A model generated the notes under the pieces. The model searched no databases. It saw only the letters and a list, made by a program, of their open reading frames with translations, and was not told the DNA's origin. A DNA stretch of 64,000 nt from NCBI GenBank assembly GCA_030430025.1, contig JAUIGR010000008.1, forward strand, positions 1-64,000, read 5' to 3'. Position 1 is the stretch's first letter; each line of letters opens with the position of its first letter. Position numbers and translations under genes: made by a program. Positions 37,088 through 45,230 of the stretch are shown here, in pieces. The stretch comes from Gammaproteobacteria bacterium. GTDB lineage: Bacteria > Pseudomonadota > Gammaproteobacteria > Xanthomonadales > Marinicellaceae.

Positions 37088-37759
37088 TTATAGCATTTGA
37101 AGTTCTGCCATTGATAAACATTTATCATTACCTAGAACAAAATGATCTAATACCTTAACATCAACTAATGCTAAAGTTTTAATTAACCGTTGTGTTAATG
37201 TCCGATCAGATTGGCTTGGCGTGGCATCACCTGAAGGATGATTATGAGCAAAAATAACAGCAGCCGCATTATGTTTAAGGCATAATTGCGCAACTGTTCT
37301 TGGATATATTTGAGCTTGATCGATGCTGCCGTTGAAAAGAAAATCAAAATGAATCAGTCTATTTTTACTGTCTAAAAATAAACAAGCAAATCGCTCATAA
37401 TCAGTTTGTTCGAAATGAAAAAGTAAATAACGTCGAACCAGACCAGGGTCAGTAAAACTAGGTGTCCCTCTTAGTTCACTCGCAATAGACCGAGAAAACA
37501 TTTCTGATATAGCGATAAATTGAATGCTTTTTGCCTGTCCAAGACCCTTAATTGCTGACAATTCATCTGGAGATGCTGACAACAATACATGGATAGAACC
37601 AAAATGGTCTAATAACTGTCCAGCTAAATTAAGAACTGAAATACCTTTTATACCTGTACGCAAAAAAATAGCCAGTAACTCTTCATCGCTTAATGAACCA
37701 ACACCATATTTCAGAAGCTTCTCACGAGGCATTAAAACAATATTTGACCCTGACAACAT
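37088..37759 (-). CDS. radC: RadC family JAB-domain protein
   Basis: The track starts at 37804, but ATG at 37759 has AGGG six bases upstream and gives 223 aa, the usual length. The N-terminus has PREKLLKYGVGSLSDEELLAIFLRTG and a helix-hairpin-helix (LSAIKGLGQAKSIQF). The C-terminal JAB/MPN domain carries the metal site FAHNHPSGDATPSQSD preceded by the conserved Glu position region. The family was once linked to DNA repair, but this is disputed; its job is unclear. It is divergent from dut. Confidence 0.93.
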   Translation of the reverse strand: MLSGSNIVLMPREKLLKYGVGSLSDEELLAIFLRTGIKGISVLNLAGQLLDHFGSIHVLLSASPDELSAIKGLGQAKSIQFIAISEMFSRSIASELRGTPSFTDPGLVRRYLLFHFEQTDYERFACLFLDSKNRLIHFDFLFNGSIDQAQIYPRTVAQLCLKHNAAAVIFAHNHPSGDATPSQSDRTLTQRLIKTLALVDVKVLDHFVLGNDKCLSMAELQML

Positions 37760-37923
37760 TTGGCACCCTAATAATATAAATAAAGCATATAGTGACAAAA
37801 CCACAAATAGATTGCTGTCTATATTTACTGACGAGCATGTAGTGATTCATAATCATTGATGTTCTTAAGTGCTTTCTATTACAATTATTGACATACCTAA
37901 ACCTGCTTACTCAAACTAAAATA

Positions 37924-38379
37924 ATGAAACACATTGATGTTAAAATATTGGATCATCGACTCAAATCAGAATTTGGAATGCCTCAATACACAACGCCAGG
38001 TTCGGCTGGTTTAGACCTGAGAGCATGTCTAGAAAAGCCCCTCCTTATTGAACCAAACGAAACTCACTTGCTACCTACTGGAATAGCCATTCACATCAAA
38101 GATCCTAATCTAGCAGCTGTCATTTTGCCAAGATCTGGCATGGGTCACAAACATGGCATCGTATTGGGTAATTTAGTGGGCTTGATAGATTCAGACTATC
38201 AGGGTCAACTGTTTGTTTCATGCTGGAATCGATCAAACAGTGTTTACACAATCTCCCCCGGAAACCGTATTGCACAACTGGTATTCATACCAATCGTACA
38301 AGCCAAACTTAACGTAGTCGATGAATTCGATCAAAGCGAACGGGGTATAGGCGGTTTTGGACATACTGGAGTGGAGTGA
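37924..38379 (+). CDS. dut: Deoxyuridine 5'-triphosphate nucleotidohydrolase
   Basis: The track starts upstream at a TTG; the ATG at 37924 gives 151 aa, the same as E. coli Dut. The five dUTPase motifs are visible: [45 protein letters not shown] and [10 protein letters not shown]. It hydrolyses dUTP to keep uracil out of DNA. It is four bases upstream of the long AlgC-type mutase, an arrangement also known from pseudomonads. Confidence 0.96.
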   Translation: MKHIDVKILDHRLKSEFGMPQYTTPGSAGLDLRACLEKPLLIEPNETHLLPTGIAIHIKDPNLAAVILPRSGMGHKHGIVLGNLVGLIDSDYQGQLFVSCWNRSNSVYTISPGNRIAQLVFIPIVQAKLNVVDEFDQSERGIGGFGHTGVE

Positions 38380-38383
38380 TTTG

Positions 38384-40807
38384 ATGGTTTTTAAAAGAAA
38401 GCAAAAAGAAGAGGATAGCATCATCACAGAAAATCAAACGACAAAACAAAACAGTGAAATCAATGAAAGCCACACTAACAAGGAAACAAAATCCCAACTT
38501 AATATAAAGTTGATCCCTGCAGGTGTGGACTTCAATACCGGTGCTTTATGGAATACAGCCATGGCCGTTACTCTTACTTTATCTGCACTTTTTGCTTTCA
38601 CTGTTTACCAAAACATCAAAAATACTGCCACTTTAGCTACCTTATCATCAGCCAGCGATGAACTTTTAGAAGAGGTTGAAAACAATCTGAAAGCAATAGA
38701 CAAAGCCGCTCGTGAAATCATCAAAAACAATCCTGACGCTGATAATATTGTTACTCTAATAGAACAAGCCATACCTAATACCCTGCGCGTTTTATCAGTG
38801 AAAGAACCTGTGAATGACATTGAACCCAATCCTGAGTTTCCTAACATTAATTTTGCCACACTTGATATTATTAAAACCACCAGTGAAACACAGCAGGAAC
38901 AATTTCCAGAAATTCATTTATATGGGCAAAAAAACCAGTACCTCAACTACGTTTACATACAAAAACCTAAAACCAGTTATGTGGTCATCAGTTATCCTGT
39001 TGAAACACTCATTAATGTCAATAAAAAAATTGAAGCCGGAAATGGTATTTTGTCACTCATACAAAAATCCGGAACATGGAGCACCATCACACTCCAGCAT
39101 TGGGGTGTTCAAGATGATGGTATTTCATTTTCATCATCAGAAAAGAACATACCTAACTCATCATTTTATGTTAAGTACGGAATCAAAGAGTCACAATTAC
39201 AATTTATGCATATGGGGCTAACCAGTGCATCAATCAGTTTATTTGCAGCTCTTCTGATCACATTCCTTGTTTACAAAAAAAGAAAATTAGTTTTTAGTGA
39301 AGCAATCAGTAAAGTTAAAACAGCTAAAAAACAAACCCATTATGTCCCTAAATCTGTTCAGGACGCTGCAACTAAATCATTACCCAAAGAAACACAAATG
39401 CAACTTAAACAAAAAGAATTAAAGAAACAGGCTGCGCTACCTGATCAGTCGATTTTTAAAGCCTATGACATCAGAGGCATCGTTGACAAAACATTGACTA
39501 CTGGCGCAGTTGAACAAATTGGTCAAGCCATAGGTACAGAAAATATCAATAGAGGTTGTCACAAGATCGTTGTAGCCAGAGATGGCCGCTTATCAGGCCC
39601 CCTACTTCTCGACTCCCTGATCATCGGATTAAAAAAATCAGGGTGTGATGTAATCAACATTGGCGCTGTGCCAACCGGAGTGCTGTATTTTGCCACCCAT
39701 CACTTAGAAACAGGTTCAGGTGTTATGCTCACTGGAAGCCATAACCCAGCTGATTATAATGGTCTAAAAATCATGTTGAATGGCGAGACCCTGGCTGGGA
39801 AGTTGATACAAAACTTATATCAAGCCATTGTTGCTGGAGAACTCAAAGAAGGTGAAGGCAGTTATCAAGAAATAGACATCATCGATGATTATATAGATCA
39901 AATCAGCTCTGACATTCAGCTTGAAAATCAGCCCACTATTGTTGTCGATTGCGGTAACGGGATTCCTGGCGAAATCGCACCAGAACTGCTAGAAGAAATT
40001 GGCTGTGAAGTCATTCCACTGCATTGTGAAGTTGATGGCAACTTCCCCAATCACCATCCAGATCCCAGTGTACCTGAAAACCTTGATGACTTAAGAACCA
40101 TGATGAAAGAGACAAATGCTGATCTGGGTATTGCTTTTGACGGAGATGGTGACCGACTAGGTGTAGTAACAAAAACAGGTGAAATCATCTATCCAGACCG
40201 TCTAATGATGCTATTTGCCAAGGATGTTTTAATCCGTCAACCAGGTTCTAGCATCATTTTTGATGTCAAATGCACAGGCCATTTACCTCAATACATTGTC
40301 AAAAATGGCGGTATGCCAATCATGTGGAAAACAGGTCATTCGTTCATGAAGGCTAAATTAAAAGAAACTAATGCGGCAATGGCTGGTGAAATGAGTGGCC
40401 ACTTCTTCTTTAATGAGCGCTGGTTTGGGTTTGATGACGGACTATATGCTGCTGCCCGACTATTAGAAATTTTGGACCAAGAAGACGGTGATTGGCAAGA
40501 AGTCTTCGATGAGTTACCGAAAGGCGTGAGTACACCTGAACTGAAAGTTCATATGAAAGAAGGAGAGCATTACGAATTCATTAAAGAATTCATTGAAAAA
40601 GCTCAATTTTCAGAGGCTAAAATCACTACCATTGATGGCATTCGTGCTGATTTTGCTGACGGCTGGGGTTTGGTACGTTGCTCCAATACCACGCCATGTC
40701 TGGTAATTCGCTTTGATGCTGATAATCAAACTGCTTTGGAACGGATACAACAAGAGTTCAAAACCAAACTCTTAGCAATCAATGATCAATTAAAACTCCC
40801 TTTCTAA
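38384..40807 (+). CDS. algC: Membrane-anchored phosphomannomutase/phosphoglucomutase (long AlgC type)
   Basis: 807 aa from ATG 38384 (ribosome binding site GGAG; the track's TTG start lies inside dut). The N-terminal third has a transmembrane segment at about 50-70 (TAMAVTLTLSALFAFTVY), a sensor-like extracytoplasmic stretch, and a second segment at about 275-300 (ISLFAALLITFLVYKK). The catalytic mutase follows from about 355: IFKAYDIRGIVDKT, phosphoserine loop LTGSHNPADYNGLKIM, metal loop AFDGDGDRLG, sugar loop GEMSGHFFFNE, phosphate site near the end. It makes mannose-1-P or glucose-1-P for LPS and exopolysaccharide. The membrane domain is an addition compared with classical AlgC (about 460 aa). 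Confidence 0.9.
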   Translation: MVFKRKQKEEDSIITENQTTKQNSEINESHTNKETKSQLNIKLIPAGVDFNTGALWNTAMAVTLTLSALFAFTVYQNIKNTATLATLSSASDELLEEVENNLKAIDKAAREIIKNNPDADNIVTLIEQAIPNTLRVLSVKEPVNDIEPNPEFPNINFATLDIIKTTSETQQEQFPEIHLYGQKNQYLNYVYIQKPKTSYVVISYPVETLINVNKKIEAGNGILSLIQKSGTWSTITLQHWGVQDDGISFSSSEKNIPNSSFYVKYGIKESQLQFMHMGLTSASISLFAALLITFLVYKKRKLVFSEAISKVKTAKKQTHYVPKSVQDAATKSLPKETQMQLKQKELKKQAALPDQSIFKAYDIRGIVDKTLTTGAVEQIGQAIGTENINRGCHKIVVARDGRLSGPLLLDSLIIGLKKSGCDVINIGAVPTGVLYFATHHLETGSGVMLTGSHNPADYNGLKIMLNGETLAGKLIQNLYQAIVAGELKEGEGSYQEIDIIDDYIDQISSDIQLENQPTIVVDCGNGIPGEIAPELLEEIGCEVIPLHCEVDGNFPNHHPDPSVPENLDDLRTMMKETNADLGIAFDGDGDRLGVVTKTGEIIYPDRLMMLFAKDVLIRQPGSSIIFDVKCTGHLPQYIVKNGGMPIMWKTGHSFMKAKLKETNAAMAGEMSGHFFFNERWFGFDDGLYAAARLLEILDQEDGDWQEVFDELPKGVSTPELKVHMKEGEHYEFIKEFIEKAQFSEAKITTIDGIRADFADGWGLVRCSNTTPCLVIRFDADNQTALERIQQEFKTKLLAINDQLKLPF

Positions 40808-41002
40808 ATTGATTACAACATTTTGCTGTTGATAGCTGAGTCTGGGTTATTGCTAGCTCCTAAATATGAGTAAACACCAACCAATTCTGATTGATCAACG
40901 CGCTCATTGGCTCAAATCATCAACCGCATAAGACATTTGCATGTTTTTTTCACAATCTGCAGTTAACATAGTATAGTAATTGAGCAATGTATAAATTTTT
41001 TC

Positions 41003-42070
41003 ATGAAAATCATCAACCTCTTTACTGTTTTATTATTGGGACAACTCCCCACAAGTATTCTGGCACAAAACCTCACACCTGTAATCGTCGCTGAAGTTCA
41101 TTCACAGCCATTACAAACACAGCTGGAATCACTGGCTACAGTGCAAGCCAATGAGAGTGTTACCATCACATCCCCAGTAACCGAGCATATAAAAAACATT
41201 CATTTTAAAGATAGTCAAGAAGTCATGCAGGGACAGCTGCTGTTCACTTTAGATGACAGTGACGAACAAGCCTTGCTAATTGAAGAACAAGCCAGGTTAG
41301 CAGAAGCACAAAGACAGGTCAAACGATTGAACCAACTGGCAATCAATAACATCACATCACAAAGTGCTCTTGACAACCAAATAAGTCAAGTGACCATCAG
41401 TCAAGCTAAAATTAAAGGCATCGAAGTGGCACTGGCCAAAAGACAAATCGAAGCCCCTTTTAATGGTGTATTGGGCCTACGAAAAATCAGTATTGGTGCA
41501 CTGGCACAAGTCGGAACTCAATTAATCACTATTGATGAACTCAGTGCTGTCAAGCTGGATGCTTATATTCCAGAAAAATACCTCTCACATATTGCCATTA
41601 ATCAAACCATTCAAGCAAAAGCAACCGCCTATCCAAATAAGATATTTGAAGGTCGTGTGGCTTCGATTGACAGCCGAGCAAATACATCAACACGATCAAT
41701 TGCTGTAAGAATTATTTTGGATAACACTCAAAAACAACTAAAACCAGGCATGTCCATGACTGTGACCATCAATAGCAATAATGATGAACAACTGACCATT
41801 CCAGAAACTGCTGTACTGTCCTCAGGGGCACAAAATTATGTTTACCTGGTTGACCACCAAGCCTCACCATTAACGGTCAAAAAACAAGCCATCACCATCG
41901 GTCAAAGGAGTCAAGGACTGGTCACCATAGAAAGCGGTTTAAGGGCTGGTCAACAGGTTGTCATTCATGGTGTCAATCGCATCCAGAACGGCACTACTGT
42001 AACAATCACAGCTATTCAAAAGGGAAATGAAAGTCTCTCTGAACTATTGAATCAAAACAAGGATTCATAA
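41003..42070 (+). CDS. RND efflux periplasmic adaptor (membrane fusion protein)
   Basis: 355 aa with a signal peptide (MKIINLFTVLLLGQLPTSILA). Lipoyl-like half in NESVTITSPVTEHIKNIHF and its partner in IEAPFNGVLGLRKISIGALAQVG, a short coiled-coil hairpin between them (EEQARLAEAQRQVKRL), a beta-barrel domain, and a membrane-proximal end (LTIPETAVLSSGAQNYVYLV). It links the inner-membrane pump to an outer-membrane channel. No cysteine lipobox. One base from the pump gene, so an operon; no TolC-type gene is adjacent, so a shared channel is assumed. Confidence 0.92.
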   Translation: MKIINLFTVLLLGQLPTSILAQNLTPVIVAEVHSQPLQTQLESLATVQANESVTITSPVTEHIKNIHFKDSQEVMQGQLLFTLDDSDEQALLIEEQARLAEAQRQVKRLNQLAINNITSQSALDNQISQVTISQAKIKGIEVALAKRQIEAPFNGVLGLRKISIGALAQVGTQLITIDELSAVKLDAYIPEKYLSHIAINQTIQAKATAYPNKIFEGRVASIDSRANTSTRSIAVRIILDNTQKQLKPGMSMTVTINSNNDEQLTIPETAVLSSGAQNYVYLVDHQASPLTVKKQAITIGQRSQGLVTIESGLRAGQQVVIHGVNRIQNGTTVTITAIQKGNESLSELLNQNKDS

Positions 42071-42071
42071 G

Positions 42072-45000
42072 ATGCTCATTTCAGACACCTCTGTTAAACG
42101 ACCGGTTTTTGCCTCAGTCATTTCTTTGTTGCTTGTGGCTTTTGGTCTAGTATCCTTTGAACGCTTATCATTACGTGAATATCCTGATATTGACCCACCT
42201 GTTGTCACCGTTGAAGTTAAATACCCTGGCGCCCCTTCTAATGTGGTCGAAACCCGAGTGACAGAAATTATTGAAGACCGCATTTCAGGTGTAGAAGGTA
42301 TAGAGTTTATCGAGTCCTCATCACAAGATGGTGAATCCAGAGTGACCATTCAGTTCTCCATTAACCGAAATATTGATGCCGCAGCCAATGATATCAGAGA
42401 TCGCATTTCAGGAGTCAGAGATAACTTACCTGAAGAAGCCGACCCACCGGAAGTTCAGAAAGTGGACAGCAGTGATGATGTCATTATATGGCAAAACCTT
42501 GCCAGTTCCGAGATGACGGTTCCAGAATTAACCGACTACGCCCGTCGCTATGTGGTGGACCAATATGCCACCCTCGATGGTGTTGCTAGAGTTCGTGTTG
42601 GAGGCGGTTTACAATACGCCATGCGCATATGGATTGACCGCTTGGCACTGGTCTCACATGGCATCACTGTCAATGACATTGAAAACGCTTTGCGAGCAGA
42701 AAATGTCGAATTACCAGCAGGCAACTTTGAATCTGATCAACGTTTATTCAAAGCACGATTGAGCCGGCAGTTCAAAGAACCAGATGATTTTGCGAACTTA
42801 GTTCTCAAAAAAGGTGATGGCGGACATTTGGTCCGTCTGGGTGATGTCGCCCGGGTAGAATTGGGTTTAGAAGAAGACCGAACCATGTTCAGAGGTAATG
42901 GCATTGCTATGGTTGGTATCGGCACCATCAAACAGTCAAATGCGAATACCATAGCAGTGGCTCGGGCAGTAAAGAAACTCTCAGCACAGTTAAATAAAAA
43001 TTTACCCAAAGGTACTTCGATTGAACCCAGTTATGATGCCTCGGTATTTATTGAAGCGTCAATTAAAGAGGTCTACCTGACTTTATTGATTGCGATTGTC
43101 TGTGTGGTGTTAGTCATCTATCTATTTCTTGGCAATGTCAAAGCAATGTTGATACCAGCCATCACTGTACCCGTATCTATCATTGCTACTTTTTCTTTGG
43201 TCTATATTTTAGGATTTTCCATTAATTTACTGACTTTATTGGCGTTGGTTCTGGCCATTGGAATGGTAGTCGATGATGCCATTGTTATGTTGGAAAACAT
43301 TGTCAGGAGAATACAAGAAAAAAATGAAACTCCTTTGGTCGCCTCTTTTAGGGGTGCAAGGCAAGTGGGGTTTGCAGTAATCGCAACCACTTTGGTGTTA
43401 ATTGCTGTTTTTGTTCCAATCACTTTTTTGGAGGGTGACATTGGCCGTTTATTTACTGAATTTGCTCTGACTATTGCAGTAGCAGTGTCCTTTTCTTCAT
43501 TGGTTGCCCTCACCCTTTCTCCGATGTTGGCTTCCAAACTTTTACAGAAAAACCAAAAACATAACCACTTCCTGGCATTAATGGAACGCATCATCAATAG
43601 CAGTAGAAACTACTACATCAAAGGTTTAACACAAACCATACGTCATCCGATCATCGGTTTGTTAGTGTTTATAATGATCGTTGGTGCGGGCTTCGCTTTA
43701 TTCCCAAGAATCAATCAAGAATTCACACCCAAAGAAGACCGTGGTGCTTTCTTTGTTCGTATTGATGGACCAGAAGGCGCAGGTTATTCATACATGAGTC
43801 AATATATGGATGAAATCGAACGTCGGCTGATGAAATATGTTGAGACTGGTGAGTTAAAACGTTTGCTGGTGCGTTCACCTAGATCATTTGGTTCTATTGA
43901 ATCATTCAATAGTGGCATCGTGATCGCCTTGATGGATGATTGGGCTGCACGTCGACCCGCAGCCGAACTAATGGATGAGGTCCGCAAGGATCTCAGTACA
44001 TTACCAGGAGTTAAAGCGTTCCCAATCATGCGCCGGGGACTCGGCGGAGGGACTGGGAAGCCTTTGCAAATAATCATTGGTGGTAACAATTATGAAGAAC
44101 TAGAAACTTGGCGTAACCTGCTGATCGAGCTCGCTAATGAGCAGTTACCTGGGTTAATTGGCCTAGACAGCGATTACAAAGAGACCCGACCACAAATTGA
44201 CATTGACGTAGATTACAATGCTGCTGCTGACATGGGTGTCAGTATCAATCAAATTGGCCGAACCTTACAAACCATCATGTCAGGTCGTAACATCACCACT
44301 TATATCAAAGACGGTGAAGAATACGACGTCATTGTTGAAGGCGAACGCGCATTACAAAAAACCTTTGCTGACATTGAAAATATATACGTGAGATCAGACC
44401 ACAGTGGTCAATTATTACCCTTAACCCACTTTATCGATATCAAAGAATATGCTGCTGCCAATGACTTAAAACGATATAACCGCATTCGAGCCATTACCCT
44501 AGAGGCTGATTTAGTCAAAGGTTATTCCTTAGGGCAAGCAATAACGGACATGGAAAACCTAGTCAGAACCCATCTACCAGAACACGCCATCATCGATTAC
44601 AAAGGACAAAGCAGGGATTTCGTCAACTCTGGTAGCTCTATTGTTTTTGTTTTTATACTTGGCTTGGTCGTAGTATTTTTAGTCCTGGCTGCACAATTTG
44701 AAAGTTATGTTCATCCGATAGTAATCATGTTAACTGTCCCTTTAGCAATCACCGGCGGGCTTTTTGGTCTCTGGATCACGCAAGGTTCACTCAACATTTA
44801 CTCTGAAATTGGCCTGATCATGTTAGTAGGTTTAGCCACTAAGAACGGTATTCTGATTGTCGAATTCACTAATCAGTTACGGGATCAAGGCCACCATTTT
44901 TTACGAGCCATACTGACTGCTGCCAAAGTACGTTACCGTCCGATCGTGATGACGGCTTTGACAACCATCGCTGGTGCCCTACCGCTGGTTCTAGCCACAG

Positions 45001-45164
45001 GCGCGGGAGCTGAAACACGTATTGTTATTGGCACAGTGATTCTTGCAGGTGTATTAGCTGCCACTATATTCACCTTGTTTATTTTACCCTTAGCTTATAA
45101 CTTATTAGCACGCAACACCGGATCACCTAATGATGTCGCCAAACGGCTGAGTGAAGAGCTTTAG
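42072..45164 (+). CDS. RND multidrug efflux pump, HAE-1 type permease
   Basis: 1030 aa, 12 transmembrane segments in two halves with two large periplasmic loops. N-terminus SVKRPVFASVISLLLVAFGL; TM4 proton-relay aspartates in LAIGMVVDDAIVMLENIVRR; TM10 lysine in VGLATKNGILIVEFTNQL; and GALPLVLATGAGAETRIVIG near the end. These fit HAE-1 drug pumps rather than heavy-metal pumps. It forms a tripartite export system with the adaptor just upstream. The substrate is unknown and no regulator gene is next to it. Confidence 0.94.
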   Translation: MLISDTSVKRPVFASVISLLLVAFGLVSFERLSLREYPDIDPPVVTVEVKYPGAPSNVVETRVTEIIEDRISGVEGIEFIESSSQDGESRVTIQFSINRNIDAAANDIRDRISGVRDNLPEEADPPEVQKVDSSDDVIIWQNLASSEMTVPELTDYARRYVVDQYATLDGVARVRVGGGLQYAMRIWIDRLALVSHGITVNDIENALRAENVELPAGNFESDQRLFKARLSRQFKEPDDFANLVLKKGDGGHLVRLGDVARVELGLEEDRTMFRGNGIAMVGIGTIKQSNANTIAVARAVKKLSAQLNKNLPKGTSIEPSYDASVFIEASIKEVYLTLLIAIVCVVLVIYLFLGNVKAMLIPAITVPVSIIATFSLVYILGFSINLLTLLALVLAIGMVVDDAIVMLENIVRRIQEKNETPLVASFRGARQVGFAVIATTLVLIAVFVPITFLEGDIGRLFTEFALTIAVAVSFSSLVALTLSPMLASKLLQKNQKHNHFLALMERIINSSRNYYIKGLTQTIRHPIIGLLVFIMIVGAGFALFPRINQEFTPKEDRGAFFVRIDGPEGAGYSYMSQYMDEIERRLMKYVETGELKRLLVRSPRSFGSIESFNSGIVIALMDDWAARRPAAELMDEVRKDLSTLPGVKAFPIMRRGLGGGTGKPLQIIIGGNNYEELETWRNLLIELANEQLPGLIGLDSDYKETRPQIDIDVDYNAAADMGVSINQIGRTLQTIMSGRNITTYIKDGEEYDVIVEGERALQKTFADIENIYVRSDHSGQLLPLTHFIDIKEYAAANDLKRYNRIRAITLEADLVKGYSLGQAITDMENLVRTHLPEHAIIDYKGQSRDFVNSGSSIVFVFILGLVVVFLVLAAQFESYVHPIVIMLTVPLAITGGLFGLWITQGSLNIYSEIGLIMLVGLATKNGILIVEFTNQLRDQGHHFLRAILTAAKVRYRPIVMTALTTIAGALPLVLATGAGAETRIVIGTVILAGVLAATIFTLFILPLAYNLLARNTGSPNDVAKRLSEEL

Positions 45165-45197
45165 GGGGTTTTACCTAGACACTGATGCTCAGTTTGA

Positions 45198-45221
45198 GGG
45201 AAGATCAGTACTGACCTTCCC
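45198..45221. terminator. Palindrome between convergent RND pump and DUF285 genes
   Basis: GGGAAG-ATCAGTACTGAC-CTTCCC, a near-perfect 24-bp palindrome 34 bp after the pump stop and 10 bp before the end of the convergent gene. Probably a shared terminator, though lacking a long U-run. Confidence 0.45.
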
Positions 45222-45230
45222 CACAAAACT

